DNA of 64,000 bases, from contig NZ_CP029257.1 in the NCBI RefSeq assembly GCF_024399415.1, forward strand, positions 891,501-955,500. Reading direction: 5' to 3'. Shown here piece after piece: positions 7,784 to 17,565 of this stretch (its first letter is position 1; each line of letters opens with the position of its first letter). The notes beneath the pieces are model-generated. The model had not been told where the DNA came from. It searched no databases and saw only the letters and a list, made by a program, of their open reading frames with translations. The position numbers and the translations under genes were made by a program. Origin of the DNA: Streptococcus oralis (GTDB taxonomy: Bacteria > Bacillota > Bacilli > Lactobacillales > Streptococcaceae).

Positions 7784-9412
7784 ATGGAAGAAAAATTAAA
7801 TTATTGGATGATAGTTGCAGGAGGAGGTGGAAAAGTTTGGTCTTTATTCAAAGAAGAGAATATAGCTTGTATAGATTTCGATTCTAGTTTATCTAATATT
7901 TTAGATTACAATAATCCTGAAGAATTGAAGCAAGGAAAGCGGAGCAATTTATTTATTTGGAAGTTTGCACATGACATAAAAATAAATGATTATATAATAG
8001 CTACCTCAGGATTTAACAAAATTTTAGGTATTGGACAATGTGTGAAAACATATTACTTTGATGAAACAAAAACAGAGTTTAAACATTGTATTGGTGTTAA
8101 TTGGTTGAAAGTAGATGGTGGATGGGAATACCAAGGTAAAAAAGGTACAAGACAAACCATCAACTGGGATAGAAATTCAGAACGTATCAATTTATATAAA
8201 TCTATTATAAATGGTACATACAGAAAAAATATAGAGAAAGTTGTTATGGATAAAAATATTAACGATTATTTAGATAAATTAAAAAAATCCAAAAACCTCA
8301 TCCTCCGTGGTGCACCTGGCACAGGAAAAACTTATCTTGCTAAAGAAATTGCTAAAGAATTAACGGATGGTAACGAAGACCAAATCGGATTTGTACAATT
8401 TCACCCATCCTATGATTATACGGATTTTGTGGAGGGTTTAAGACCGGTATCAAATGGGGATGGAGCTATTGAGTTTAAATTACAGGATGGTATTTTTAAG
8501 AAGTTCTGTCAGAGAGCGAAAGAAGCTCAGAAAACTGGAGGACAAGATAATTTTGAGGAAGCGTGGGGTAAGCTAACGGATGCTATCAATGAAAAACAAG
8601 GACAATACTTCTTCCCTCGTAGTTCTGTTCCAGCTAGTTTAAATAGTCAAGGGAATGTGAAGTTTGATTCTCCTGTTGCTACCAAAGAAAAAGTGTATCT
8701 TTTGTACAAGGGTGAAGATACTAATTTAAAGTACGAAACTTATCAAAACATTGTTTTGGATCACATGAAAGAAAGTTATGGATTATGTGATTATGTATCT
8801 CCAACGATTGACACAGACAAGAAATTCGTCTTCATCATCGATGAAATCAACCGTGGGGAGATTTCTAAGATTTTTGGTGAACTCTTTTTCTCTATCGACC
8901 CTGGCTATCGTGGTGAAAAGGGAAGTGTTTCTACCCAGTATGCTAATTTACATGAGACTGATGATAAATTTTATATCCCTGAAAATGTCTACATCATCGG
9001 AACAATGAATGATATTGACCGTTCAGTAGATACCTTTGATTTTGCTATGCGTCGTCGTTTCCGTTTTGTTGAAGTTACTGCTGAAAGTCAGTTATACATT
9101 CTAGATAACGAACTAGATGGACATGAGGAGGAAGCGAAAAAACGTCTAAGAAACTTGAATGCTGCTATCGAAAACGTTCAAGAGCTAAATAGTCATTATC
9201 ATATCGGACCAAGTTATTTCCTTAAGTTGAAGGATGTGGATTTTGACTATGAGTTACTCTGGTCTGATTATATTAAACCGCTCCTAGAAGACTACTTGCG
9301 TGGTTCTTATGAAGAAGATGAAACTCTGCAAACATTGAAAAAAGCATTTGATCTGACAAATAACGAGCAAACAGTTCGGCAAGAGACTGGTGATGATGAT
9401 GCGGATAACTGA
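7784..9412 (+). CDS. McrB-like AAA+ GTPase with N-terminal modified-base-sensor-like domain
   Basis: 542 residues. The AAA+ part has Walker A GAPGTGKT (176-183), Walker B FVFIIDE followed by INRGEISKIFGE (from 348), sensor GTMND with IDRSVDTFDFAMRRRF (406-426), the signature of McrB-type motors. Residues 1-150, beginning NYWMIVAGGGGKVWSLF and with FAHDIKINDYIIATS, look like an EVE/YTH-type PUA-like fold of the kind that reads modified bases in other McrB proteins. By hand count the DNA for this N-terminal part is about 28% GC, against about 40% for the start of the AAA+ part, suggesting domain shuffling. The next gene is McrC; no methyltransferase is present. The role is inferred: GTP-driven translocase that recognises modified invading DNA. 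Confidence 0.88.
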   Translation: MEEKLNYWMIVAGGGGKVWSLFKEENIACIDFDSSLSNILDYNNPEELKQGKRSNLFIWKFAHDIKINDYIIATSGFNKILGIGQCVKTYYFDETKTEFKHCIGVNWLKVDGGWEYQGKKGTRQTINWDRNSERINLYKSIINGTYRKNIEKVVMDKNINDYLDKLKKSKNLILRGAPGTGKTYLAKEIAKELTDGNEDQIGFVQFHPSYDYTDFVEGLRPVSNGDGAIEFKLQDGIFKKFCQRAKEAQKTGGQDNFEEAWGKLTDAINEKQGQYFFPRSSVPASLNSQGNVKFDSPVATKEKVYLLYKGEDTNLKYETYQNIVLDHMKESYGLCDYVSPTIDTDKKFVFIIDEINRGEISKIFGELFFSIDPGYRGEKGSVSTQYANLHETDDKFYIPENVYIIGTMNDIDRSVDTFDFAMRRRFRFVEVTAESQLYILDNELDGHEEEAKKRLRNLNAAIENVQELNSHYHIGPSYFLKLKDVDFDYELLWSDYIKPLLEDYLRGSYEEDETLQTLKKAFDLTNNEQTVRQETGDDDADN

Positions 9413-10703
9413 TAATCAGCATAAAATTGCTAAAGAAGACTTTGTAGCAGAATATCCCAAACTAAGTCAAGCGCTTCTTGATAGAACACTGGATAACCTT
9501 TCTCGAGAGGACCGTATCTTTATTTTCCCGAATGATTTGATAAATTCTCTTGATTTAGATAAGGACCAAAAGATTTTGGAAACAGTTAATCAGGAAATCA
9601 AGACAGGAAACGTGATTGGTTTTCTTGGATATGGTCAGGAAAGATTAACGATTGCCTCTCGTTTTTCTGATGAAAGTAACGACCATTTTTTGCATTATCT
9701 CTTACAAAAGGTTCTCAATATCAATCTGACTAGTTTAGACATCGGTCTATCTCTAGAGGATAAACTCTATCAGCTTTTGATTTACCTCTTTCCCAAGTAT
9801 TTACAAGCTGCTCTCAGAAAAGGTCTTTATAAGGAATACCAGAGATTTTCTCATAACGACAGTCATGTAAAGGGAGCCGTTGATGTAGGAAATCATCTTA
9901 AGAAAAATCTTCCTTTTACGGGAAATATTGCCTATACAACAAGAGAGTTTACCTATGATAATCCACTCATGCAGTTGATTCGGCATACGATTGAGTACAT
10001 AAAGATTCAAAAAAGTTTTGGAGCACTACTTGATAGTAATCGTGAAAATATAACTGAAATTACTCGTGCAACTCCAGCTTATAAACTAGCTGATCGTGCT
10101 AAGATTATCAGAATGAATAAAATCAAACCCATCCGACACGCCTACTTCAGAGAGTACAGAAAGTTACAGGAACTCTGCTTGATGATTCTGAGTAGAGAAA
10201 AGCATGGTCTTGGCCCTCAATCTCAAAGGGTACATGGTATTCTTTTTGATGTTTCCTGGCTTTGGGAAGAGTATGTCTACACCTTGTTGCCAAAATATTT
10301 TGTACATCCCAGAAGTAAGGATAGGACGGATGGAATTTCAGTATTTTCTGTTGGGAAACGAAAAGTATATCCAGATTTTTATGACAGAGAACGAAAGATT
10401 GTTCTAGATGCAAAATATAAAAAACTGGAGTTTACTGAAAAAGGGATTAACCGTGAGGACTTGTTCCAATTGATTTCCTATTCTTATATCTTAAAATCTG
10501 AGAAAGCTGGACTGATTTTTCCTAGTATGGAGCAGTCAGTAAATAGTGAAATAGGGAAACTAGCTGGCTATGGATCTCAATTGAAGAAGTGGTCTATCCA
10601 AATCCCTCAGAATGCCTCATCCTATAGTGCATTTTGTAAAATGATGGAAAACTCCGCAGAAATTTTTAAAGCGATTATTGATGAAGAAGTGGGGAGAAAA
10701 TAA
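9390..10703 (+). CDS. McrC-like nuclease subunit
   Basis: 437-residue McrC family protein. A PD-(D/E)xK nuclease core is seen at VYPDF (PD at 328-329) followed by KIVLDAKYKK (D340, K342). The N-terminal half, with GNVIGFLGYGQERLTIASRF at about 73-92, corresponds to the domain that contacts the McrB ring. The frame overlaps mcrB by 23 bases and four tandem ATGs offer the start (9390, 9393, 9396 and 9399), with no clear ribosome site, suggesting coupled translation. McrB and McrC together usually cut DNA carrying modified cytosines. The genes lie as a pair between the leu terminator and guaC, fitting an acquired defence cassette. Confidence 0.87.
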   Translation: MMMMRITDNQHKIAKEDFVAEYPKLSQALLDRTLDNLSREDRIFIFPNDLINSLDLDKDQKILETVNQEIKTGNVIGFLGYGQERLTIASRFSDESNDHFLHYLLQKVLNINLTSLDIGLSLEDKLYQLLIYLFPKYLQAALRKGLYKEYQRFSHNDSHVKGAVDVGNHLKKNLPFTGNIAYTTREFTYDNPLMQLIRHTIEYIKIQKSFGALLDSNRENITEITRATPAYKLADRAKIIRMNKIKPIRHAYFREYRKLQELCLMILSREKHGLGPQSQRVHGILFDVSWLWEEYVYTLLPKYFVHPRSKDRTDGISVFSVGKRKVYPDFYDRERKIVLDAKYKKLEFTEKGINREDLFQLISYSYILKSEKAGLIFPSMEQSVNSEIGKLAGYGSQLKKWSIQIPQNASSYSAFCKMMENSAEIFKAIIDEEVGRK

Positions 10704-10769
10704 TCTCTTCACTTTTTTGATATTTATATAAGCAATTTCCGAACAATATAGTTTGATTATTAAAAATAT

Positions 10770-10798
10770 TTGACAAAAACTGTACTTTAGTTTATAAT
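10770..10798 (+). promoter_or_regulatory. guaC promoter
   Basis: Consensus-perfect TTGACA (10770-10775) and TATAAT (10793-10798) with exactly 17 bp between. The transcript would begin near 10805, leaving a leader of about 70 bases. Confidence 0.88.
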
Positions 10799-10805
10799 AA
10801 ATCAA

Positions 10806-10875
10806 GGAAACGTCAGAAAAGACGTAGGGATGCGCAAGCATAGGTAGGTCATTACAAAAGAAACGAGACATCGAT
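10806..10875 (+). promoter_or_regulatory. Structured 5' leader of guaC, possible regulatory RNA
   Basis: Two small hairpins follow one another: 10810-10814 with 10821-10825 (ACGTC/GACGT), and 10830-10833 with 10838-10841 closed by a GCAA tetraloop. After them come AGGTAGGTC and a poor ribosome site before the ATG. It does not fit the purine, PRPP or ppGpp riboswitch consensuses I know. A regulatory role is a guess. Confidence 0.35.
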
Positions 10876-11862
10876 ATGTTAAATGAATTTCCAATTTTTG
10901 ATTATGAAGATATTCAGTTGATCCCAAATAAATGTGTCATTAAAAGCCGTGCAGAAGCAGACACGAGTGTCACACTAGGAAATCACACTTTCAAACTACC
11001 TGTTGTACCTGCAAATATGCAGACGATTTTGGATGAGAACGTAGCAGAGCAACTGGCTAAAGGCGGTTACTTCTACATTATGCACCGTTTTGATGAAGCG
11101 GGGCGCATTCCTTTTATCAAGCGCATGCACGACCAAGGCCTCATTGCTTCCATTTCTGTCGGTGTCAAGGATTATGAGTATGATTTTGTTAGTCAACTCA
11201 AGGCTGATGCTCCTGAGTATATCACGATTGACATTGCTCATGGTCATGCGGATAGCGTGATTTCTATGATCCAACACATCAAGAAAGAATTACCAGATAC
11301 TTTTGTCATTGCTGGTAACGTGGGAACACCAGAAGCTGTTCGTGAATTGGAAAATGCTGGTGCGGATGCAACAAAGGTTGGAATCGGTCCTGGTAAGGTT
11401 TGTATAACCAAGGTCAAGACAGGTTTTGGTACAGGTGGCTGGCAGTTGGCTGCCCTACGTTGGTGTGCCAAGGCTGCGCGTAAACCGATTATCGCTGATG
11501 GTGGCATTCGTACTCATGGTGATATTGCCAAGTCTATCCGTTTCGGTGCCAGCATGGTCATGATTGGTTCCCTATTTGCAGGACATATCGAAAGCCCAGG
11601 AAAGACGATTGAAGTCGATGGCGAACAATTCAAAGAATACTATGGTTCAGCTTCACAATATCAAAAGGGTGCTTATAAAAATGTGGAAGGTAAACGCATC
11701 TTACTTCCTACCAAAGGGCATTTGCAAGACACCCTTACTGAGATGGAGCAGGACTTGCAAAGTGCTATTTCCTACGCAGGTGGACGCAAGGTTGCTGACC
11801 TCAAGCACGTTGATTATGTGATCGTGAAAAACTCTATCTGGAACGGTGATGCATCCCACTAA
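10876..11862 (+). CDS. guaC: GMP reductase
   Basis: 328-residue IMPDH/GMP-reductase barrel that converts GMP to IMP with NADPH, releasing ammonia, in purine salvage. Key marks are the N-terminal [13 protein letters not shown], the catalytic loop [17 protein letters not shown] with the active-site cysteine, [14 protein letters not shown], and the flap region [20 protein letters not shown]. There are no CBS domains, so it is GuaC rather than GuaB; length agrees with the Firmicute GuaC class. It has its own strong promoter and structured leader, and a TGGAC/GTCCA hairpin at 11863-11877 follows the stop without a T run. Confidence 0.95.
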   Translation: MLNEFPIFDYEDIQLIPNKCVIKSRAEADTSVTLGNHTFKLPVVPANMQTILDENVAEQLAKGGYFYIMHRFDEAGRIPFIKRMHDQGLIASISVGVKDYEYDFVSQLKADAPEYITIDIAHGHADSVISMIQHIKKELPDTFVIAGNVGTPEAVRELENAGADATKVGIGPGKVCITKVKTGFGTGGWQLAALRWCAKAARKPIIADGGIRTHGDIAKSIRFGASMVMIGSLFAGHIESPGKTIEVDGEQFKEYYGSASQYQKGAYKNVEGKRILLPTKGHLQDTLTEMEQDLQSAISYAGGRKVADLKHVDYVIVKNSIWNGDASH

Positions 11863-11889
11863 TGGACGCTTAGTCCACCCATAAAAAAC

Positions 11890-11918
11890 TTGTTATTAGA
11901 GCAAATTTCTGTTATAAT
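11890..11918 (+). promoter_or_regulatory. Promoter of tRNA-Arg
   Basis: TTGTTA (11890-11895) and TATAAT (11913-11918), spacer 17 bp, ending 11 bp before the mature tRNA. Confidence 0.8.
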
Positions 11919-11929
11919 AAGACAAGTTT

Positions 11930-12001
11930 CCACCCTTAGTGTAATGGATATCACGTAAGATTCCGGTTCTTGAGATGGGGGTTCGATTCCCTCAGGGTGG
12001 A
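11930..12001 (+). tRNA. tRNA-Arg(CCG)
   Basis: Cloverleaf drawn by hand: acceptor CCACCCT (11930-11936) with AGGGTGG (11994-12000) and discriminator A; D arm GTG..CAC; anticodon stem TAAGA/TCTTG with loop TTCCGGT, anticodon CCG at 11963-11965; T arm GGGGG-TTCGATT-CCCTC. It reads CGG arginine codons. The CCA end is not encoded. It has its own promoter and terminator. Confidence 0.95.
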
Positions 12002-12017
12002 TGTAAATAGCCTAAGA

Positions 12018-12039
12018 AAGCCTTAAATAAGGCTTTTTT
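12018..12039 (+). terminator. Terminator of tRNA-Arg
   Basis: Seven-pair stem AAGCCTT/AAGGCTT with AAAT loop (12018-12035) and Ts, 16 bases after the tRNA. Confidence 0.8.
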
Positions 12040-12143
12040 CTTTATCTCGCCCCGAGTTTGCCCCTAAAAATGAAAAGTTTGTTCTAAAAATGCTCAAATC
12101 TCCTCTAGTCCCGTTTTAAAGTGACTCAGGGGGCTTTTTTTGA
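12040..12143. other. Non-coding stretch between tRNA-Arg and rnc, possible integration scar
   Basis: No gene is seen. It holds two short related copies of a GCCCC motif (CGCCCCGAG at 12048-12056 and TTGCCCCTAA at 12058-12067) and a weak terminator-like stem (12107-12112 with 12130-12135) before a T run. GCCCC-type repeats just behind a tRNA 3' end recall arm sites of tyrosine-integrase elements, but no integrase or second att copy is visible. Confidence 0.3.
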
Positions 12144-12149
12144 TATAAT
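12144..12149 (+). promoter_or_regulatory. rnc -10 box
   Basis: Extended -10, TGA-TATAAT, 34 bases before the rnc start; AAAGAGG lies just upstream of the ATG. Confidence 0.6.
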
Positions 12150-12183
12150 AAAAGAGACTGTTATCAGTTAGAAAGAGGTTGGT

Positions 12184-12882
12184 ATGAAAGAATTACAAAC
12201 TGTACTAAAGAAGCGTTTTGCAATCGAATTTGCAGACAAAAACTTACTAGAAACGGCCTTTACTCATACGAGTTATGCCAATGAGCACCGCCTCTTAAAA
12301 ATTTCACACAATGAGCGCTTGGAATTTTTAGGAGACGCTGTTCTGCAATTATTGATTTCAGAATATCTGTATAAAAAATATCCTAAGAAACCAGAGGGAG
12401 ATTTGTCTAAACTTCGTGCTATGATTGTCCGTGAGGAGAGTTTGGCTGGTTTTGCGCGTGATTGTCAGTTTGATCAGTTTATCAAGCTAGGAAAAGGGGA
12501 AGAAAAGTCTGGTGGGCGCAATCGCGACACCATTCTTGGGGATGCTTTTGAAGCCTTTCTGGGAGCATTGCTTTTAGACAAGGATGTTGCTAGGGTAAAA
12601 GAGTTTATCTATCAGGTCATGATTCCCAAGGTTGAAGCAGGTGACTTTGAAATGATTAAGGATTACAAGACACATCTGCAAGAGTTGCTCCAGGTCAATG
12701 GAGATGTAGATATTCGCTACCAGGTTATCTCTGAGACAGGGCCTGCTCATGATAAGGTTTTTAATGTAGAAGTTCTGGTTGAAGGCAAGAGTATCGGAAA
12801 AGGCCAAGGCCGTTCTAAAAAATTAGCAGAGCAAGAGGCCGCAAAAAATGCAGTTGAGAAAGGGCTGGATTCATGTATTTAA
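12184..12882 (+). CDS. rnc: Ribonuclease III
   Basis: 232-residue double-strand-specific endoribonuclease that processes rRNA precursors and structured mRNAs. The RNase III signature [12 protein letters not shown] is at about 42-53, the acidic active-site segment [13 protein letters not shown] at about 121-133, and a C-terminal double-stranded-RNA-binding domain covers about 155-230, ending [19 protein letters not shown]. Length is typical. It overlaps smc by ten bases, so the two are co-translated; the rnc-smc pairing is common in streptococci. Confidence 0.97.
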   Translation: MKELQTVLKKRFAIEFADKNLLETAFTHTSYANEHRLLKISHNERLEFLGDAVLQLLISEYLYKKYPKKPEGDLSKLRAMIVREESLAGFARDCQFDQFIKLGKGEEKSGGRNRDTILGDAFEAFLGALLLDKDVARVKEFIYQVMIPKVEAGDFEMIKDYKTHLQELLQVNGDVDIRYQVISETGPAHDKVFNVEVLVEGKSIGKGQGRSKKLAEQEAAKNAVEKGLDSCI

Positions 12883-15800
12883 AGGAGATTGAGATTCAGG
12901 GATTCAAGTCCTTTGCTGACAAGACCAAGGTCGTCTTTGATCAAGGTGTGACAGCTGTCGTTGGGCCCAATGGTTCTGGGAAGTCAAATATTACAGAAAG
13001 TCTGCGATGGGCCTTGGGGGAGTCTAGTGTCAAGAGCCTTCGTGGAGGCAAGATGCCCGACGTTATCTTTGCTGGAACTGAAAGCCGCAAACCACTCAAT
13101 TATGCCTCTGTTGTCGTGACTTTGGACAATGAAGATGGCTTTATCAAGGATGCGGGGCAAGTCATTAAGGTAGAGCGTCATATTTACCGTAGTGGAGATA
13201 GCGAGTATCGAATTGATGGCAAAAAAGTTCGCTTGCGTGATATTCATGACCTCTTCTTGGATACAGGTTTGGGGCGGGATTCCTTTTCCATCATTTCCCA
13301 AGGGAAGGTTGAGGAGATTTTTAATTCCAAGCCAGAGGAACGCCGAGCTATTTTTGAAGAAGCTGCTGGAGTTTTAAAATACAAGACTCGTCGAAAAGAA
13401 ACAGAAAGCAAACTGCAACAAACTCAAGACAATCTCGACCGCTTAGAAGACATTATCTACGAGTTGGACAATCAAATCAAGCCCCTTGCAAAACAAGCTG
13501 TGAATGCGCGCAAGTTTCTCGACTTGGATAGTAAACGCAAGGCCATTTACTTGGATGTACTGGTTGCCCAAATCAAGGAAAACAAGACTGAACTAGAGCT
13601 AACAGAAGAAGAGCTTACGCAAGTTCAGGAACTTTTGACTAGCTATTACCAAAAGCGTGAAGAGTTAGAAGAGGAAAATCAAACTCTTAAAAAGAAACGC
13701 CAAGATCTCCAGGCTCAAATGGCCAAGGATCAAGGGAGCTTGATGGATTTGACTAGTTTGATCAGTGACTTAGAGCGAAAACTAGCCCTATCCAAACTGG
13801 AATCTGAGCAAGTGGCCCTTAATCAACAAGAAGCGCAAGCCCGTTTGGCGAGTCTGGAAGATAAGAGAAAGGCTCTAAGTAAGGAAAAGGCTGAAAAAGA
13901 AGCGAGCTTGGAACAGTTAGAGAAAAGTCTAGCTGAAAACAACAAGGAACTCAATCGCCTAGAAGCAGAGTTGTTGGCTTTTTCAGATGATCCTGACCAG
14001 ATGATTGAGCTCCTGCGTGAACGTTTTGTGGCGCTTTTACAAGAAGAAGCGGATGTCTCAAACCAGTTGACCCGCATCGAGAATGAGTTGGAAAACAGTC
14101 GTCAACTCTCTCAAAAACAAGCAGATCAACTTGAGAAATTGAAAGAACAACTGGCTACAGCTAAAGAGAAGGCTAGTCAACAACAGGCTGAGCTTGAAAC
14201 TGCCAAGGAGCAGGTTCAGAAATTATTGGCAGACTATCAAGCTAGTGTCAAGGAACAAGAGAAGCAGAAAGCTTCTTACCAAGCCCAGCAGAGCCAACTC
14301 TTTGACCGTCTGGACAGTCTCAAAAATAAGCAGGCTAGAGCCCAGAGTTTGGAAAACATCCTAAGAAATCATAGTAATTTTTATGCGGGTGTTAAGAGTG
14401 TTCTTCAAGAAAAAGCCCGTCTTGGTGGGATCATTGGTGCAGTCAGTGAACATTTGACCTTTGATGTGCATTATCAAACTGCTTTGGAGATTGCACTTGG
14501 AGCTAGCAGTCAGCATATCATTGTAGAAGATGAAAACGCGGCAACAAAGGCGATTGATTTCCTAAAACGTAACAGAGCTGGTCGTGCAACTTTTCTTCCA
14601 TTGACGACTATCAAGGCACGTACAATATCTAGTCAGAATCAAGATGCTATCGCAGCAAGTCCAGGATTTCTGGGAATGGCAGATGAGTTGGTGTCGTTTG
14701 ACAAGAGACTAGAAGCCATTTTTAAGAATTTGTTAGCTACGACGGCTATCTTTGACACAGTAGAACACGCGCGTACGGCAGCTCGCCAAGTTCGTTATCA
14801 GGTTCGCATGGTGACACTAGATGGGACAGAGTTGCGTACAGGTGGTTCCTACGCGGGTGGTGCTAATCGTCAAAATAACAGTATCTTCATCAAGCCAGAA
14901 CTAGAGCAATTACAAAAAGAAATTGCTGAAGAAGAATCTAATCTGCGGTCAGAAGAAGCGAGTTTGAAGACCTTGCAAGATGAGATGGCGGTATTGGCAG
15001 AAAGGTTAGAAGCTATCAAATCTCAAGGTGAGCAAGCTCGTATTCAGGAGCAAGGTTTGTATCTTGCTTATCAACAAACCAATCAGCAGGTCGAAGAACT
15101 GGAAACGCTTTGGAAACTTCAAGAAGAGGAATTAAATCGCCTATCTGAAGGAGATTGGCAAGCGGATAAGGAAAAATGCCAAGAGCGCCTTGCCACCATT
15201 GCCGGTGAAAAACAAAATCTGGAAGCTGAGATTGAAGAGATTAAGTCTAACAAAAACGCTATTCAAGAACGTTATCAAAACTTGCAGGAACAGATTTCTC
15301 AAGCGCGCTTGCTTAAGTCCGAACTGCAAGGACAGAAGCGGTACGAAGTGACTGATATTGAACGCTTAGATAAGGAATTGGATAACCTCAATCTCGAACA
15401 AGAGGAAATTCAGCGCCTTCTCCAAGAAAAGGTTGATAATCTTGAGAAAGTGGATACGGATTTGCTAAGTCAGCAGGAGGAAGAGGCCAAAACTCAGAAA
15501 GCCAATCTTCAACAAGGTCTGATTCGCAAGCGGTTTGAATTAGATGATATCGAGGGTCAACTGGATGATATTGCCAGCCATTTGGATCAGGCTCGTCAGC
15601 AGAATGAGGAGTGGATTCGTAAACAAACGCGTGCTGAAGCCAAAAAGGAAAAGGTCAGCGAACGCTTGCGCCATCTACAAGGTCAGTTAACAGACCAGTA
15701 CCAGATCAGTTACACAGAGGCGCTAGAAAAGGCTCATGAACTGGAAAATCTCACTATGGCGGAGCAAGAGGTTAAGGATTTAGAGAAGGCTATTCGCTCG

Positions 15801-16412
15801 CTGGGTCCTGTCAACTTAGACGCTATTGACCAGTACGAAGAAGTCCACAATCGTTTGGATTTCCTCAATAGCCAACGAGATGATATTTTGTCTGCGAAAA
15901 ACCTACTCCTTGAGACCATCACAGAGATGAATGATGAGGTTAAGGAACGATTCAAATCAACCTTTGAGGCGATTCGTGAGTCCTTTAAAGTGACCTTTAG
16001 ACAGATGTTTGGCGGTGGTCAGGCAGACTTGATATTGACTGAGGGCGATCTTTTAACTGCTGGTGTGGAGATTTCTGTCCAACCTCCAGGTAAGAAAATC
16101 CAGTCTCTCAATCTTATGAGTGGTGGTGAAAAAGCCCTATCAGCCTTGGCCTTGTTGTTCTCCATCATTCGAGTCAAAACTATTCCTTTTGTTATCTTGG
16201 ACGAGGTAGAGGCAGCGCTGGACGAAGCCAATGTCAAACGTTTTGGGGATTACCTCAACCGCTTTGACAAGGATAGTCAGTTTATCGTCGTAACCCACCG
16301 TAAGGGGACGATGGCGGTAGCGGACTCTATCTATGGAGTTACCATGCAAGAATCAGGTGTTTCTAAGATTGTTTCGGTTAAGTTAAAAGATTTAGAAGAA
16401 ACAATAGACTAG
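12873..16412 (+). CDS. smc: Chromosome segregation protein SMC
   Basis: 1179-residue structural-maintenance-of-chromosomes ATPase that with ScpA and ScpB compacts and segregates the nucleoid. N-terminal Walker [12 protein letters not shown] is at about residues 30-40; a long coiled coil follows (about 170-500), then the hinge (about 510-670, including RAGRATFLP and RTGGSYAGG), a second coiled coil, the C-terminal ABC signature [14 protein letters not shown] and Walker [13 protein letters not shown]. Full length with no break. It starts inside rnc and is followed by a strong terminator. In S. pneumoniae, as I recall, two HAD genes and ftsY follow directly; here they are 10 kb away. Confidence 0.98.
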   Translation: MYLKEIEIQGFKSFADKTKVVFDQGVTAVVGPNGSGKSNITESLRWALGESSVKSLRGGKMPDVIFAGTESRKPLNYASVVVTLDNEDGFIKDAGQVIKVERHIYRSGDSEYRIDGKKVRLRDIHDLFLDTGLGRDSFSIISQGKVEEIFNSKPEERRAIFEEAAGVLKYKTRRKETESKLQQTQDNLDRLEDIIYELDNQIKPLAKQAVNARKFLDLDSKRKAIYLDVLVAQIKENKTELELTEEELTQVQELLTSYYQKREELEEENQTLKKKRQDLQAQMAKDQGSLMDLTSLISDLERKLALSKLESEQVALNQQEAQARLASLEDKRKALSKEKAEKEASLEQLEKSLAENNKELNRLEAELLAFSDDPDQMIELLRERFVALLQEEADVSNQLTRIENELENSRQLSQKQADQLEKLKEQLATAKEKASQQQAELETAKEQVQKLLADYQASVKEQEKQKASYQAQQSQLFDRLDSLKNKQARAQSLENILRNHSNFYAGVKSVLQEKARLGGIIGAVSEHLTFDVHYQTALEIALGASSQHIIVEDENAATKAIDFLKRNRAGRATFLPLTTIKARTISSQNQDAIAASPGFLGMADELVSFDKRLEAIFKNLLATTAIFDTVEHARTAARQVRYQVRMVTLDGTELRTGGSYAGGANRQNNSIFIKPELEQLQKEIAEEESNLRSEEASLKTLQDEMAVLAERLEAIKSQGEQARIQEQGLYLAYQQTNQQVEELETLWKLQEEELNRLSEGDWQADKEKCQERLATIAGEKQNLEAEIEEIKSNKNAIQERYQNLQEQISQARLLKSELQGQKRYEVTDIERLDKELDNLNLEQEEIQRLLQEKVDNLEKVDTDLLSQQEEEAKTQKANLQQGLIRKRFELDDIEGQLDDIASHLDQARQQNEEWIRKQTRAEAKKEKVSERLRHLQGQLTDQYQISYTEALEKAHELENLTMAEQEVKDLEKAIRSLGPVNLDAIDQYEEVHNRLDFLNSQRDDILSAKNLLLETITEMNDEVKERFKSTFEAIRESFKVTFRQMFGGGQADLILTEGDLLTAGVEISVQPPGKKIQSLNLMSGGEKALSALALLFSIIRVKTIPFVILDEVEAALDEANVKRFGDYLNRFDKDSQFIVVTHRKGTMAVADSIYGVTMQESGVSKIVSVKLKDLEETID

Positions 16413-16422
16413 TTACCAAATG

Positions 16423-16452
16423 ATAGCATCTCTTAGGAGGTGCTATTTTTTT
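16423..16452 (+). terminator. Terminator of rnc-smc
   Basis: Ten-pair stem 16423-16432 with 16437-16446 (one G.U), TTAG loop, T run. Confidence 0.88.
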
Positions 16453-16543
16453 AAACTAAAGTGCTAAATTTTCTCTTACGGTCAGTTCAGGCGCAAAAAA
16501 CGACATTTGGGATTTCCTCTTAGCGAAAAGACTTTCTCTATGA

Positions 16544-16549
16544 TATAAT
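16544..16549 (+). promoter_or_regulatory. ribF -10 box close to the start codon
   Basis: Extended TGA-TATAAT ends at 16549, only six bases separating it from the ribF ATG at 16556. Transcription should begin at or next to the A of ATG, which predicts a leaderless mRNA. No Shine-Dalgarno sequence can be found. Confidence 0.65.
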
Positions 16550-16555
16550 AGTTTC

Positions 16556-17482
16556 ATGATTACAACAGTACCTATTAAGAACGAAAAAGATATTGCAGTA
16601 CCGGGAAAAACAGTCCTTGTACTAGGTTATTTTGATGGCATCCACAAGGGTCATCAGAAACTCTTTGAAGTGGCCAGCAAGGCTTCGATGAAGGACTATC
16701 TGCCAGTTGTCGTGATGACCTTTACAGAGTCGCCAAAACTTGCCTTACAACCCTACCAACCTGAGCTCATGCTTCACATCGTCAATCATGAGGAGCGGGA
16801 GCACAAGATGAAGTGGCACGGAGTAGAGGCTCTTTTCCTACTTGACTTTAGTAGCAAGTTTGCTAGTTTAACGGGTCAAGAATTCTTTGATACCTATGTT
16901 CGAGCTTTAAAACCAGCGATTATTGTAGCAGGATTTGACTATACCTTTGGCTCTGATAAGAAAACTGCGGATGACCTGAAGGATTATTTTGATGGAGAGA
17001 TCATCATTGTTCCTCCGGTCGAAGACGAAAAGGGCAAGATTAGTTCCACACGGATTCGTCAGGCTATTCTTGATGGAGATGTCAGGGAAGTCAATCAACT
17101 GCTCGGCACACCGCTCCCAACCCGTGGGATGGTCGTTCATGGAAATGCTCGTGGGCGGACTATCGGTTATCCAACAGCAAATTTGGTCCTAAGAGACCGA
17201 ACTTACATGCCAGCTGACGGTGTTTATGTAGTCGATGTCGAGGTGCAACGTCAAAGATATCGTGGAATGGCGAGCGTTGGCAAAAATGTCACCTTTGATG
17301 GAGAAGAACCACGTTTTGAAGTCAACATTTTTGACTTTTCAGATGATATTTACGGAGAGACAGTCATGGTCTACTGGTTGGACCGTGTCCGTGATATGGT
17401 CAAATTTGACTCCATCGACGAGCTCGTAGACCAACTCCAGAAAGACGAAGAAATTGCTCGGAACTGGAAGGATGGAGAGTAA
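16556..17482 (+). CDS. ribF: Bifunctional riboflavin kinase / FAD synthetase
   Basis: 308 residues. The N-terminal FMN adenylyltransferase domain has the nucleotidyltransferase motif LGYFDGIHKGHQ (about 23-34) and VAGFDYTFGSDK plus ISSTRIRQAI; the C-terminal riboflavin kinase domain (about 183-305) starts TRGMVVHGNARGRTIGYPTANL and includes NIFDF and VYWLDRVRDM. It converts riboflavin to FMN and then FAD in the cytoplasm. Start chosen at 16556 because the homologous N-terminus begins MITT; this places it right after the -10 box with no ribosome site. A bidirectional terminator follows. Confidence 0.96.
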   Translation: MITTVPIKNEKDIAVPGKTVLVLGYFDGIHKGHQKLFEVASKASMKDYLPVVVMTFTESPKLALQPYQPELMLHIVNHEEREHKMKWHGVEALFLLDFSSKFASLTGQEFFDTYVRALKPAIIVAGFDYTFGSDKKTADDLKDYFDGEIIIVPPVEDEKGKISSTRIRQAILDGDVREVNQLLGTPLPTRGMVVHGNARGRTIGYPTANLVLRDRTYMPADGVYVVDVEVQRQRYRGMASVGKNVTFDGEEPRFEVNIFDFSDDIYGETVMVYWLDRVRDMVKFDSIDELVDQLQKDEEIARNWKDGE

Positions 17483-17536
17483 GAGTTTGCTATCAATTCG
17501 AAAGAGTAGATAGAATGAAATTCATATAATGGACAA

Positions 17537-17564
17537 AAAAAGTAGCCTTTGCAGGCTACTTTTT
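17537..17564. terminator. Bidirectional terminator between ribF and the TIGR03943 gene
   Basis: Twelve perfect pairs, 17537-17548 with 17553-17564, loop TTGC, As on one side and Ts on the other, serving both converging genes. Confidence 0.88.
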
Positions 17565-17565
17565 A

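Noticed and set aside
10799..10875. Purine (guanine/adenine) riboswitch before guaC
   Set aside because: No three-way junction and no conserved loop sequences; only two simple hairpins.
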